Shown in pieces: positions 1 through 8,775 of a stretch of 33,481 bases of DNA. The notes under the pieces are model-generated. The model was not told where the DNA came from. It saw only the letters and a list, made by a program, of their open reading frames with translations, and made no database searches. Source of the DNA: a virus. The position numbers and the translations under genes are program-made. The stretch covers positions 1 to 33,481 of the IMG/VR virus record IMGVR_UViG_3300005613_000244. One strand, written 5' to 3'. The stretch's first letter is position 1. Each line of letters begins with the position of its first letter.

Positions 1-848
1 TTCAGTACCCATCCGTTCATATTCTCATCCGAATCGGTTAAGTATAAATACGAATCCTTGTCAGATCCGCCTCCGGTGATATATAGACTTGAGTTTTCTC
101 CATCCTCAATGATCTTAATATCTGTATCGAATACCAGCTCCGTCTCGCTCACATCCCATGTTATGGAGGCATCAGATGTGCTGTCAAACCAAAGCACCGG
201 GTCCCCGGTACCGCCGCCCACATACACCCCGGAATTGCTGATGGTCAACTGCAGGTTCAGGGTCGCTTCGGCGCCCGCCGATCCGTCCGCCGCTGTTTCG
301 AAATAGTGAGCCCCGTCAAAATGGCTATATGCTGCAGCAGGGTCAGGCCCGTCGTCATCGCCGATGTACTCGAACCGGCCCTGGGCATTGTCATAATATA
401 AATTCGTTGATATAATCAGGTTGCCGCCATCCGCAGGGGTCGTTACCCCCTGAATGATCGCCTGCCCGCCCACCTGCAATCCGCACCGGCCGGAAACAAA
501 TTCCTGAAGGGCAACTCCGCCTGTCGATATGCTGCCGTCCGCTATCAGGTCGTCGGCAATTCCCATCTCCCCGCCATCCACCACAACAATTCCGTCTCCA
601 AGACCGTGAGCCTTGGTGATGACATTACTCCAGGCGGCCTTCTTGGATGCAGGGGTCCCGGCAGGATCATCAATAGAATACGCGAGGTCGGTAGATTCCG
701 GGGCAGTGTCTTCGGCCAGGGCCGTCACTTTCGCCCCTTCCGATTTTTGAACCAAAGCCCTCACATCCTCATATGACATCTTTTTTTGAGTATGCGCGCA
801 CCCGCCAATCACCCATAAAAAACATAAAAATACGAATAGTTTTTTCAT
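1..848 (-). CDS. Tail-cluster lipoprotein, C-terminus cut by window edge
   Basis: An open frame runs on the minus strand from ATG at 848 past the left edge, giving about 282 codons with no stop. The first 17 residues are a lipoprotein signal (MKKL, hydrophobic stretch, lipobox IGGC with Cys17). The remainder is rich in Gly, Asp, Ser and Thr, with segments such as YYDNAQGRFEYIGDDDG and GVYVGGGTGDPVLWFDS that look like beta-rich fibre or surface-protein sequence. The start codon overlaps the previous stop (TAATG), so it is translationally coupled to the 848-1276 gene. A lipid-anchored fibre-like protein is odd for a virion part; it may be an outer-membrane protein made during lysogeny or infection. 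No family is recognised. Confidence 0.75.
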   Translation of the reverse strand, partial: MKKLFVFLCFLWVIGGCAHTQKKMSYEDVRALVQKSEGAKVTALAEDTAPESTDLAYSIDDPAGTPASKKAAWSNVITKAHGLGDGIVVVDGGEMGIADDLIADGSISTGGVALQEFVSGRCGLQVGGQAIIQGVTTPADGGNLIISTNLYYDNAQGRFEYIGDDDGPDPAAAYSHFDGAHYFETAADGSAGAEATLNLQLTISNSGVYVGGGTGDPVLWFDSTSDASITWDVSETELVFDTDIKIIEDGENSSLYITGGGSDKDSYLYLTDSDENMNGWVL

Positions 849-1276
849 TATGCATCTCCATAAAAGGGACTGAATGACTCCAAATCTTTGGACACAATAT
901 CTGTTTGCGGGTCAAACAAAACCCATCCCGACTCAAGCCGTATGATTATTTGACTGTGCTCAATTCTGCCTCCGAAAATATCGTCAATATACCCGACAAC
1001 GTCGGAAACATACCATCTGTATTCCGGTTTATATTCTTCGCTCATCCATAAAGCATATTGAAAAACCCAAAGATTAGACTGCCACCTACCGGAAAAATTT
1101 TCACATTCCCAGATATGAGGGATGAACTGCATATGGGTTATGCTGCATTCTGCTATCGCTCTTTCAAGAAATGAATCGGGCATTGCCGTCCAAAACGGGT
1201 TTTTGGGGAACTGCCAGGTGTAATCCGGCCATATTTCCATCAGCTCATTTTGTATTTGATCGCTGGATATTACCAT
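848..1276 (-). CDS. Hypothetical phage protein, possible Cys/His hydrolase-like fold
   Basis: A 142-residue protein in the tail-fibre cluster, overlapping the upstream gene by 7 bases. It is rich in Trp, Tyr and Phe. Seen: Cys58 in WECENF, His107 in IEHSQI, and a later LFDPQTD (about 120-126). This order (C-[DE]-x-F, then H, then [DE]PQT) resembles small phage and cyanobacterial proteins with a papain- or transglutaminase-like fold in which Cys and His would be catalytic. That link is from memory of the motif pattern, not a search. Position next to fibre genes would suit a cell-wall or surface-acting accessory protein, but function is unknown. Confidence 0.7.
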   Translation of the reverse strand: MVISSDQIQNELMEIWPDYTWQFPKNPFWTAMPDSFLERAIAECSITHMQFIPHIWECENFSGRWQSNLWVFQYALWMSEEYKPEYRWYVSDVVGYIDDIFGGRIEHSQIIIRLESGWVLFDPQTDIVSKDLESFSPFYGDA

Positions 1277-2034
1277 GATAAAACCTCAACTTCCGAGTTC
1301 ATTATAGTTGCATAGAGCCGAAATTTCCGGACATGTGTATCTTTCCCGGGATCACTATTTTTCACATATATCTCGCACGAATCCCCGGCAACCCAACCGC
1401 CGATATCTTCGGTATATTCGGTTGGTGTTGAGCTACAGCTTCTTATAGTTCCAACGCCCACCCCGTTTCTATATATGCGCCCGTAGGCGGCGTATGATCC
1501 GCTAGTTGAGTTTATGGTGAATTTTATTCTTAGGGTTCCTGAGCGGGCCACATACACCATTTTTGCTTTATAATATACTGCAGGGCTTGCGCAGGGAATT
1601 TCAACCAGGGTATCATTGAAATATACGGGAGCGTCTCCGGCCGCATAAACAACATTTCCAAGCAATCTGCTGTCATTGCCGGCGCATGCTTGCGCCGCCC
1701 CGGTGCCCAGTGTCCGTAAACTCGCTGTTCCGGCGGCGGCGTCTTTAATCGCCGCTGCAACCATATCCCCGGTGATCTCTCCGCTAAGATTAGTAATCAC
1801 CGGCTTGTTATTGGCCAGATCCCAGACGCTCTGCCAGGCATCATTCGCCTCGTTTCGCACTTTTAGAAGATGGTTCGTGGTGTCAAACCACCACATGCCG
1901 GCCACAAGATTTGACGGGGCGGAAGACCCGGAAAAACAGGATTTCAATGCCGCGAAATTATTTTCAATGTTTTGCATGTCGGTTTGCGCCACATGCCCTG
2001 AAGCAAAACAATCATCCGTAAAACTCTGGCTCAT
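1270..2034 (-). CDS. Tail fibre-like protein
   Basis: 254 residues from the ATG at 2034, chosen over an upstream in-frame ATG at 2076 because GGAGG sits 7 bases before it and it overlaps the preceding stop as ATGA. The N-terminus (FATDD-like CFASGHVAQTDMQNIENNF, then a GMWWFDTTNHLLKVRN segment) matches the style of phage tail-fibre proteins whose N-terminal part attaches to the tail tip. The C-terminal half, from about residue 150, is a beta-rich jelly-roll-like stretch (YYKAKMVYVARSGTLRIKF, GRIYRNGVGVGTIR) that probably meets the host surface. Adsorption role inferred from position directly after the tail-tip gene. Confidence 0.75.
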   Translation of the reverse strand: MSQSFTDDCFASGHVAQTDMQNIENNFAALKSCFSGSSAPSNLVAGMWWFDTTNHLLKVRNEANDAWQSVWDLANNKPVITNLSGEITGDMVAAAIKDAAAGTASLRTLGTGAAQACAGNDSRLLGNVVYAAGDAPVYFNDTLVEIPCASPAVYYKAKMVYVARSGTLRIKFTINSTSGSYAAYGRIYRNGVGVGTIRSCSSTPTEYTEDIGGWVAGDSCEIYVKNSDPGKDTHVRKFRLYATIMNSEVEVLSW

Positions 2035-2279
2035 TCTTCGGCCTCCAATTCCGCCATTGCCTGACTGGCGACGCACAGCAGGCTTTGCTGTCGCTCACAA
2101 TGCGCCTTCAATTTAAACCAGTGGGGGCGGATTTTGTCTTTAAGCTCTTCTTTCCCGTTCACGGTGACACTTTTTTGAATTAACGTTTTTTGCGCGACAG
2201 TGTCATATACACGCACATATACATTATACGTCCCGTCATCGTTTATGGTTACCTGTGTGGCCTGCAAAGTAATCGACAT
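2031..2279 (-). CDS. Small tail-module protein
   Basis: 82 residues starting MSITLQATQVTI. An alternative start 30 bases upstream overlaps the end of the tail-tip gene and lacks a ribosome site; the chosen ATG has AAAGGA upstream. The first half is beta-strand-like (DDGTYNVYVRVYDTVAQKTL), the second half helical with a charged C-terminus (AMAELEAEE). Small proteins of this kind often sit between tail-tip and fibre genes and may be connectors or fibre chaperones. No family recognised. Confidence 0.65.
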   Translation of the reverse strand: MSITLQATQVTINDDGTYNVYVRVYDTVAQKTLIQKSVTVNGKEELKDKIRPHWFKLKAHCERQQSLLCVASQAMAELEAEE

Positions 2280-2292
2280 GTCTTCTTGTCCT

Positions 2293-4749
2293 TTACTGGG
2301 GGCCTTCATAGGCCGACATGTTTAGTTCCAGCAGATAAAGGTTAGAATCTAACGTCGGATCCGTAATTGTTATGACCACCCGAACATACCGACATTCCAC
2401 CTCGGCGCACAAAATCTCGAAATAATCAAAATACGGAGCCGTATCCCAATCGGAGTCCGAATCATTGTATTTTAGGCGCGCTTGTATAATTCCCGCGGCG
2501 GTGGGGTTGAAAATTTCCTCCCAGGTTCTCGTGGCCGCCTGCAAATCCTCCCAGGTGATCGGGGACGGCGCCACGCCGTCCCATGTGGTATCCGAGGACG
2601 AAAAATCATGCCGAAAATCCCCCCACAATCGCACCTTTTCAACGGCGCCCAAATCATATGTCGGGCTTTCCCATGATCCGGTCAGCACATCGTCGGTATG
2701 GCTGCATTTGAGCGCATCCTCAGTGTCGTGTGTCGTGTGTTCGGTATTATCATGGGTTCCCGTCGTGAAATCCCAGGCCCAGCTCCCATACGTGGCCAGC
2801 TCCGTATATCCCGGCGGGGTAAACACCGTCACGGTTGCGGTCACCGGATTATCCGAATAATTACCGGCATTGTCCTTGGGGCTCATCCAAAACGTATGGG
2901 TGCCCGGACGAACGCCCACCATGCGAATGCTCGGCGCTTTGTTGAAGGAAATGAATATAGCTCCATCCCAGGCATCGCCCAGACGCACTTCGTATCCGTC
3001 GATATCAGGATCGCTGACCTTGTCCGCATAAATCGTCACCGTGTCCCCGTTGGCCACGGCGGTCATGCCGGTTAAGTCCGTGGGCATATCCGTTTTACCC
3101 ACGATGGTTTTGGACACCACACAGGCGCTGTCGAAATTTTCTTTTACCCCGTATATCGATACGGACCTTAGTTTCACGTAATATCTTTCACCTTCTTCCA
3201 CCGGATCCAATACATAATCACTGGTGGATTTGGTCATATACCGGTAGTCCCCGCTGCTGCCGATCTGAACCCATATTTCCGCGTAATCCCAAAAGGGGTA
3301 ATTTTCCGGGGCCGGTGCGTCGAAGTCTATTTTCCAGCGCGTAAAGCTCCGGTCACGGTAATAATACACCTCTTCAGCGTGAGACACGTTAATGGGGGAC
3401 GGGGGAGGGTCCAGCGGATCAGGGAGCAGCGTTGTGTGCCATTGATTCGCAGGGGGCGGATTGTAATTATCATCATACAGAGAATATTTTTCTTCGATAC
3501 AAGACAGAAACACTTCGCCGGCCGGGTTTATGGAAGGTCCAATGACCCGTAGCATTTGTGATTCCCATCCGGCCATACTATGCGTCACCTCGATCAGATC
3601 ATGGGGGTCCAGAGACATTGCCTTGCTTATGGTTCCGAATTCGGCGACATTTCCCCATCTCCAGCGCTCCAGATAGTAGTATGCCATTGGCTGTATTTTG
3701 TCTAATGTTGACAACCCCAACAGCTTTATTTCTCGTTCCCGGTAATCTCCATCAGCAGCGATTGCCGCTGAGTCCGGGAATTGATATGTATCTTCTTTGT
3801 GTTTTTTATCCTCATTGTTAAAAATAACTTTAACGCAATTCGGACGATCAAACATGTTGGAATTTGGTTTGATTTCCAATGAGCGTTTACTGAGGATATC
3901 CTCCTCAGCAAATGACATAACCGCGTCGCCTTCATAATTCAGATCTTTGAATATAAACTTAAACTTAAGATCTGAATATATGATTCCGCCGCGATAACAA
4001 TTGAGCAATAATTGAACATTATCGGATACGGCATTATTTTTATTAATAACCATATTCGCCGTCCACCCCTTGGTGGCGCAGTAATCCCGGACAGAGGCAA
4101 CGGTATCGCTGTCAATGCGATCCCCCCCAATACTCATGCCGCCGCGTTTGCTGGATCGTGTTGAAATGTCATATACCGCCAATGCAGGGTTGTTGGAATA
4201 TTCCGTGGTATCTGCTTCCGGGTCATATACTTCCAACCCTTCAACAGTCAGGGTTATTACCGGTTTTTTTATCCATTTGTCCTGATCATATTTTAATCTC
4301 AGGTATATATACGCCGTATATCGCAACGGATCTGTCCACTCTTCGATGGCGTCGTGAAGGGTGGAGCATACCGTCTGGTCTGATGTCCCCGTGAAAATCT
4401 CATAATACACGTCGTCTTCCGAATGATTGTCGGACCATAACTCGCCATTGAAAAACAATTGATCGGCTAACGGTTCTCCTTCATTAACAATCCCCTTTAT
4501 GGGCCCTTCTCCTATAATTCCGATATAGTGCAAATATTTATTGTCTTCGCCCGTGGTTCCGACATATGCGATATTAACGCCCACTCGGCATTTTCCGTAA
4601 ATCAACGGCATGTCCCAGTCGGTTGTTTTGGCATTTGCCAGCAGTCCTGCCGATTCTTCATCTTCCATTCCAGATTCCGCCATTTCTCTCATTATGTTTT
4701 GTAAAAACATATTTACGATAAATGACGCAATAAAAAAGCCGAACCCCAT
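2293..4749 (-). CDS. Tail tip / central fibre protein (gpJ-like)
   Basis: 818 residues, the largest tail protein after the tape measure. The N-terminus (about 40-80) has the LIYGKCRVGVNIAYVG pattern found at the start of lambda gpJ-type and related tail-tip proteins. The middle (about 180-440) carries the fold-forming segments SSKRGGMSIGGDRID, CVKVIFNNEDKK and DLIEVTHSMAGWESQMLRV, typical of the tail-hub part. A proline-rich linker near 450 is followed by one or two fibronectin type III-like modules (about 455-660) and a discoidin-like C-terminal beta domain (about 690-810). It should form the tip that contacts the cell. Start has GGAAGGAG upstream and overlaps the preceding stop (TAATG). Confidence 0.85.
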   Translation of the reverse strand: MGFGFFIASFIVNMFLQNIMREMAESGMEDEESAGLLANAKTTDWDMPLIYGKCRVGVNIAYVGTTGEDNKYLHYIGIIGEGPIKGIVNEGEPLADQLFFNGELWSDNHSEDDVYYEIFTGTSDQTVCSTLHDAIEEWTDPLRYTAYIYLRLKYDQDKWIKKPVITLTVEGLEVYDPEADTTEYSNNPALAVYDISTRSSKRGGMSIGGDRIDSDTVASVRDYCATKGWTANMVINKNNAVSDNVQLLLNCYRGGIIYSDLKFKFIFKDLNYEGDAVMSFAEEDILSKRSLEIKPNSNMFDRPNCVKVIFNNEDKKHKEDTYQFPDSAAIAADGDYREREIKLLGLSTLDKIQPMAYYYLERWRWGNVAEFGTISKAMSLDPHDLIEVTHSMAGWESQMLRVIGPSINPAGEVFLSCIEEKYSLYDDNYNPPPANQWHTTLLPDPLDPPPSPINVSHAEEVYYYRDRSFTRWKIDFDAPAPENYPFWDYAEIWVQIGSSGDYRYMTKSTSDYVLDPVEEGERYYVKLRSVSIYGVKENFDSACVVSKTIVGKTDMPTDLTGMTAVANGDTVTIYADKVSDPDIDGYEVRLGDAWDGAIFISFNKAPSIRMVGVRPGTHTFWMSPKDNAGNYSDNPVTATVTVFTPPGYTELATYGSWAWDFTTGTHDNTEHTTHDTEDALKCSHTDDVLTGSWESPTYDLGAVEKVRLWGDFRHDFSSSDTTWDGVAPSPITWEDLQAATRTWEEIFNPTAAGIIQARLKYNDSDSDWDTAPYFDYFEILCAEVECRYVRVVITITDPTLDSNLYLLELNMSAYEGPQ

Positions 4750-5465
4750 TACTCAGGACTCCTTCCCCACCAGATTTCTTTTTCTTCAATTTCCGGAAGA
4801 AACCTGAACCCGCCGAAATTGTCGGAATTGAGCAGCGCATAACACCGCTCATAGCTTTGGTCGCACCAGGTTTCCACTCCGGAGTATGTGCATTCAGTGC
4901 CTTTAAATTCCCAAGGACAGCTACTGCTACATTTTCTCAGTGGTTTTTTAGACCAAAACGCCAATTCGTTTTGGATTTCCATCCAAACGGATTCTTCCGT
5001 GATTTTCCAATCAGACACCAGACCATAAAATAAATCATGTCCGCCAATAATAGTATTTTCACCCGCTTCCAACATCATGGCCTCGCCATCTACCAGCCCG
5101 CCCTCTAAAATTAGATCAATTCCGGCTTCGGTATCTACCGTCCCAATCGAAGATGACGACACGCAGCACACAAATGAGAGCGTAAACGGGCGGCCAAGGA
5201 TATCTTCCGAAAGTACCACAGCGGCCATCGCCCGGGTCGCGTTGTTATAGGTTACGGACACGCTGTCAACGCCCATAGAACCGGAGGTTGCCACCTGGTC
5301 GAATGTAAAATCAGAGGAATCATATTTATTTCCGCCGTACCACAGATCGATGTCCGCGTCCGCATATCGCACCGTCCCGGATTGCAGCTCAATTGCCGTA
5401 AGAAGGAAAAATATAAATCCTTCTTTTGCCAGCTCTAATACAATTGACGGGTCGAATGATTTCAT
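4749..5465 (-). CDS. DUF2163-type tail assembly protein
   Basis: 238 residues. It matches the DUF2163 / phage BR0599 family by its N-terminal LTAIELQSGTVRYADADIDLWYGG region and by its C-terminal cysteine-rich block: C...CPWEFKGTECTYSG....CDQSYERCYAL then NFGGFRFLP. The four to six Cys probably bind an Fe-S cluster or metal, as proposed for the equivalent siphovirus hub protein; this is family knowledge, not shown here. Order DUF2460, DUF2163, tail tip is the one seen in D3112-like phages and gene transfer agents. Start overlaps the preceding stop. Confidence 0.88.
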   Translation of the reverse strand: MKSFDPSIVLELAKEGFIFFLLTAIELQSGTVRYADADIDLWYGGNKYDSSDFTFDQVATSGSMGVDSVSVTYNNATRAMAAVVLSEDILGRPFTLSFVCCVSSSSIGTVDTEAGIDLILEGGLVDGEAMMLEAGENTIIGGHDLFYGLVSDWKITEESVWMEIQNELAFWSKKPLRKCSSSCPWEFKGTECTYSGVETWCDQSYERCYALLNSDNFGGFRFLPEIEEKEIWWGRSPE

Positions 5466-6052
5466 GCGGGTTTTAATCCCTTGAGTTCGATTCCGTAATT
5501 AAACAAATTGCGAATAAACAGTTCTCTGGGCAGCTCGTCGTGTAGAAACCGGGCCCGGATTCTCAAAAACCCGGCAAAATCACAGGTAATGATGTTTCCC
5601 TCGGCCGGGGCAGACACGAAATCGATCCGGTCGCTGCCGCTGACCCCGCCGCCCGTCAATATACTGTAATCCGTGGGCGTGCTCTGCTCGTTCCCGTCAA
5701 TATATATGGTCTGGCTGGATGTGCTTCTTCCCGGAATATCAAACACATCCGTCGCCCCGTCGCCAACGCCCGCATACATACCGGTATGAACGAAGGACAC
5801 ACCGGCCAACAGGGCCAGATCATAAATATAAAACGCCTCGAACGCTCCCTTGCGGGCCATATAAAATTCCCACAGGGTTTTTGCGTCCGCCGATGACAAA
5901 CCATAATATTTTACGGTTACATCGTACACGGCAAACAGGCTTTTTTGCAGGCGCTGCTCCTTTCCGGTACCGGTCTGGCTGATAATGGTGTTCCACACCG
6001 GCGTCACCACAAGAGGATATACAGGCTTTGGATCTTCCGGAAATGTTGCCAT
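5462..6052 (-). CDS. DUF2460-type distal tail protein
   Basis: 196 residues. Signature features of DUF2460 are a short N-terminus leading to KEQRLQKSLFAVYDVTVKYYGLSSADAKTLWEFYMARKG-like text (about 30-70), FEAFYIYD, and late YSILTGGG and FLRIRARF segments. The family forms the distal tail ring between tube and tip in siphoviruses and gene transfer agents. AGGATG precedes the start by 9 bases, and the ATG lies directly after the tape-measure stop. It overlaps the DUF2163 gene by 4 bases, showing a single translation unit for tail-tip assembly. Confidence 0.85.
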   Translation of the reverse strand: MATFPEDPKPVYPLVVTPVWNTIISQTGTGKEQRLQKSLFAVYDVTVKYYGLSSADAKTLWEFYMARKGAFEAFYIYDLALLAGVSFVHTGMYAGVGDGATDVFDIPGRSTSSQTIYIDGNEQSTPTDYSILTGGGVSGSDRIDFVSAPAEGNIITCDFAGFLRIRARFLHDELPRELFIRNLFNYGIELKGLKPA

Positions 6053-8497
6053 TTAATTGATCATCCTTTTGAGTTTATTGCGTCCGGTGGGATTTTTTTC
6101 AAGCGCCCGGTTCAGTATAGTGAGCACGGAACCCGGGTCCCGGTTCATGGTCTCCATAAAACTTTTGGAATCGTTGGCATAGATATTGACTTCGTAGACG
6201 TCACCGGTTTTTTCTCGGCCCACATCGTTCGACCCTCGTCCCTCGCTTACCGCCGCAACGGAGGGGCTTGCCGTCCCCGCCTTCGGCGCCGGAATCACGA
6301 TTTCCCCGCGCTGAAGTATGGCCGGGAACTCATCCGGAGCCAGAGCAGGATATCCCCGGTGCAGCCGGGGCGCATGAGAGAACACGGAAGCCGGCACGTT
6401 TCGGGTGGGCGCCGTATCGCGTCCAACCTGTCCGCCGCTATGCCAAAGCGTAGATCCCCAGTCCGCGCCTAAGCCGACGTTGTCATCCAGCCCTCCGCCG
6501 AACACTGAGCGGATCCCTGAAAACAGATCTCCGAACAACCCGGAGCCCCCGGACGATCCTCCGCCGAACATCATTTCCTTCATCATCTGGCCCATCATAT
6601 TGGAAAAACTGTCCGACAAAGAACTGCAAAACGCCCGGAAATAATCCGCCGCCGAGTCCAGGTCGCCACGAAATACGTCATTGAAAAATGTAGAAAAACT
6701 ATTCTCGATGGCATCGCCGGTTCGCTCGGACAAATCCATTAGATATTGATGGTTTCCTCGAACCGCCGCCGCCCGTTCTTGATCCAGAGCCTTGAGGCGC
6801 TCAATCAGCCACTGGTGAGCCAGCACCTCATCTCCGGTGAGCTGCTCATAATCCTCGGCCTGTTTCTCCAGTTGGGACTTGCGGTATTCGTAGTAGTCTT
6901 CGGATTGAAATTTCAGGTCCGAATACATGGCCTCAAAGGCCTCCCGGGTTTTTTCCGCATCGGCGGCGGTCTGGTCGAACCCGGTAATATACTGACCCAC
7001 ATCCACCCGAAGCTGCTGCTCCATGATCTCAAACGTTCCTGACGGGATCACCAGGGCTTTTTGAAACTCTTCCTGAGCCTTGGCCACTTCAGCTATGAGC
7101 TTGTCATATTCTTTTTTGGCCGCGTCCGCAGCGCCGGTATCGGTGTCCTGAGTCGGCGTTATTTTCTTCGGCACGCCCAGATCCTCATCGGCGTCCGGGC
7201 GCTCTCCCCGACGGGCCTGCATGTCCGCGCGGAGCTGTGCCAGTTCGGCTCTGGCGGCCCGGATCTTTTTCGCATACTGATCCATTTTCTGGATGTTGCC
7301 GCCAGCCATGTCCTGGCCGCCCTGTTGGCGCATGAGCATCTCTTCGCGCTCTGCTTTGAGCCGCTCCAGCTCCTTAGTAATTCTTGCCCGCTCCTCGGGA
7401 TTCGTGTCTGTGGCATAAAACCGGCTCCAAAATCCGGGCTCGATTTTTTTGCTTAAATGCTCAATGGCATGGTCAATCTTGTTAATCTGGTTGGCATAAT
7501 ATTTTTCTGCCAGGATTCCGAAAACCGCCCGAAACCCATACACCGCCTTGGTCAAAGTTTCGAACCCAGCCATTATCAAGCCCACGGATGCCAGCACCCC
7601 GTCCGCCATGTCCGACGCCCAGATGTCCAGCTGGCCGTTCTTTTTGAGGCGGTCTATTTCATCGAGCAGGTCCCCCAGGCGCTCTTTCATGACCTGGAAC
7701 GGCCCGGACTGCATCACCTGGACGCGAAAGACGGTCCACTCCTTGGCCATCTTTCGGGTCATGCCGCCCCAGGTCTGCATCATGCGGTCCGTGGCGTCCC
7801 CGTATTTTGCGGCCATGCCCGTGAAAAACGCGTCCAGCCCCCTTTTGGAGTCCATCTGCCCCTTGGAAATTACGTCCACCATCTCGCCCACGCTCATGCC
7901 GAGCTGGTCCGCCATGATCGCCATCGCCGTTGGCACGGCCTCTCCCAACTGCTGGCGAAGCTCTTCCATCGAGACCACGCCCTTGCCCGCCATCTGTTGG
8001 ATGGCCACGGACGCCCGCTTGAGTGTCTCGTCGGTGCCACCGAAGGCCGCCACCCCGGCCAGCAACGCTTCAAGGCTGCCCGTGGTGGGATCGATGCCCA
8101 CGCTCCGGAATTTCACGAACGAATCCTGGATGGCGCTCAGCCCGAACGGTGCGTCCAGATCCATGATCCAGCCGAACGCGGCCCGGCCTTTTTCGGCGGT
8201 TCCATACAGCCCTTCCAGCATGGCCGTGGTGCGCTCCGCCTCCACGACGACCTCGTGAAACCCTTCGGACACCTGCGAGAGCTTCCAAAGCCCGAACGCG
8301 GTCCCCAACTTGATGGCCAACCCGTGGGTAAGGTTGATCTGCTTGTTGAACACGCCCGCGGATCGGGACATATTCTTAAAACCCGTGGCCCCTTTCTTGC
8401 CGGCCTTTTCAGATTCGGTTCCGATCTGGCGCAAAACCTTGACCCCGCCCTTGTCGTCAAACTGGATTTCTATTTGTATGGTATTGCTGTTTGCCAT
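6053..8497 (-). CDS. Tape measure protein
   Basis: 814 residues. The N-terminal third holds the tape-measure domain with text such as FRSVGIDPTTGSLEALLAGVAAFGG and GKGVVSMEELRQQLGEAVPTAM, typical of TIGR02675-like tape measures. A hydrophobic stretch near 300-330 (VLASVGLIMAGFETL) and long charged coiled coils (about 375-620) follow. The C-terminal part (about 650-700) is Gly/Ser-rich, then RGYPALAPDEFPAILQRGEIVIPA. It sets tail length and crosses the envelope at injection. A short heptamer-derived insert (SEGRG) lies near residue 760. It directly follows the G/GT genes, as expected in siphoviruses. The length predicts a tail of roughly 120 nm (rule of thumb about 1.5 angstrom per residue). 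Confidence 0.9.
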   Translation of the reverse strand: MANSNTIQIEIQFDDKGGVKVLRQIGTESEKAGKKGATGFKNMSRSAGVFNKQINLTHGLAIKLGTAFGLWKLSQVSEGFHEVVVEAERTTAMLEGLYGTAEKGRAAFGWIMDLDAPFGLSAIQDSFVKFRSVGIDPTTGSLEALLAGVAAFGGTDETLKRASVAIQQMAGKGVVSMEELRQQLGEAVPTAMAIMADQLGMSVGEMVDVISKGQMDSKRGLDAFFTGMAAKYGDATDRMMQTWGGMTRKMAKEWTVFRVQVMQSGPFQVMKERLGDLLDEIDRLKKNGQLDIWASDMADGVLASVGLIMAGFETLTKAVYGFRAVFGILAEKYYANQINKIDHAIEHLSKKIEPGFWSRFYATDTNPEERARITKELERLKAEREEMLMRQQGGQDMAGGNIQKMDQYAKKIRAARAELAQLRADMQARRGERPDADEDLGVPKKITPTQDTDTGAADAAKKEYDKLIAEVAKAQEEFQKALVIPSGTFEIMEQQLRVDVGQYITGFDQTAADAEKTREAFEAMYSDLKFQSEDYYEYRKSQLEKQAEDYEQLTGDEVLAHQWLIERLKALDQERAAAVRGNHQYLMDLSERTGDAIENSFSTFFNDVFRGDLDSAADYFRAFCSSLSDSFSNMMGQMMKEMMFGGGSSGGSGLFGDLFSGIRSVFGGGLDDNVGLGADWGSTLWHSGGQVGRDTAPTRNVPASVFSHAPRLHRGYPALAPDEFPAILQRGEIVIPAPKAGTASPSVAAVSEGRGSNDVGREKTGDVYEVNIYANDSKSFMETMNRDPGSVLTILNRALEKNPTGRNKLKRMIN

Positions 8498-8505
8498 AAA
8501 AAGCT

Positions 8506-8775
8506 CTAACCGCGAAGCGCCTCTTCAATTCTTCCCAAATCCATCCATTCTTCCACCGTCAAATCATTTGCCTCGAACGGATACCCGGCCTGCCTCAGCC
8601 AGCGCAGCCGGAATATCTTTATTGTATACGGATGAAGATCTTCGGCCTTTTTCTTGGGACAATTGTCGCAGGCCCATTCCAGCTCAGGTCCATCTCCCAT
8701 TTCCGCAATACATTTTGCCTGCTCCTTTTCATCACACAGCCCCTTTTTTATGGCCTCAAGATCTTCTTCTATGCG
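8506..8775 (-). CDS. T-type extension of the tail assembly chaperone (read by -1 frameshift)
   Basis: An 89-codon frame with no plausible start at its head: just upstream is a TGA, and the first ATG is 25 codons in (8700). It begins exactly where the slippery heptamer would deliver ribosomes from the upstream G-type gene (first codon CGC at 8775-8773, then RIEEDLEAIKKGLCDEKEQ). It carries CDNC and a helical end (LTVEEWMDLGRIEEALRG). In lambda and many siphoviruses the GT fusion is made at a few percent of G and recruits the tape measure. The fusion here would be 236 residues. Position between G and tape measure fits perfectly. If internal initiation at 8700 occurs, a 64-residue protein would be made instead. 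Confidence 0.8.
   Translation of the reverse strand, partial: RIEEDLEAIKKGLCDEKEQAKCIAEMGDGPELEWACDNCPKKKAEDLHPYTIKIFRLRWLRQAGYPFEANDLTVEEWMDLGRIEEALRG

Noticed and set aside
58-306. An 82-codon plus-strand frame at the left edge
   Set aside because: Antisense to the lipoprotein gene that continues off the edge; Ser/Pro-rich shadow.
7457-8509. A 350-codon open frame on the plus strand opposite the tape measure gene
   Set aside because: His/Pro/Arg-rich, unlike a folded protein, and lies fully opposite a strongly supported gene; it is a shadow of codon bias on the other strand.
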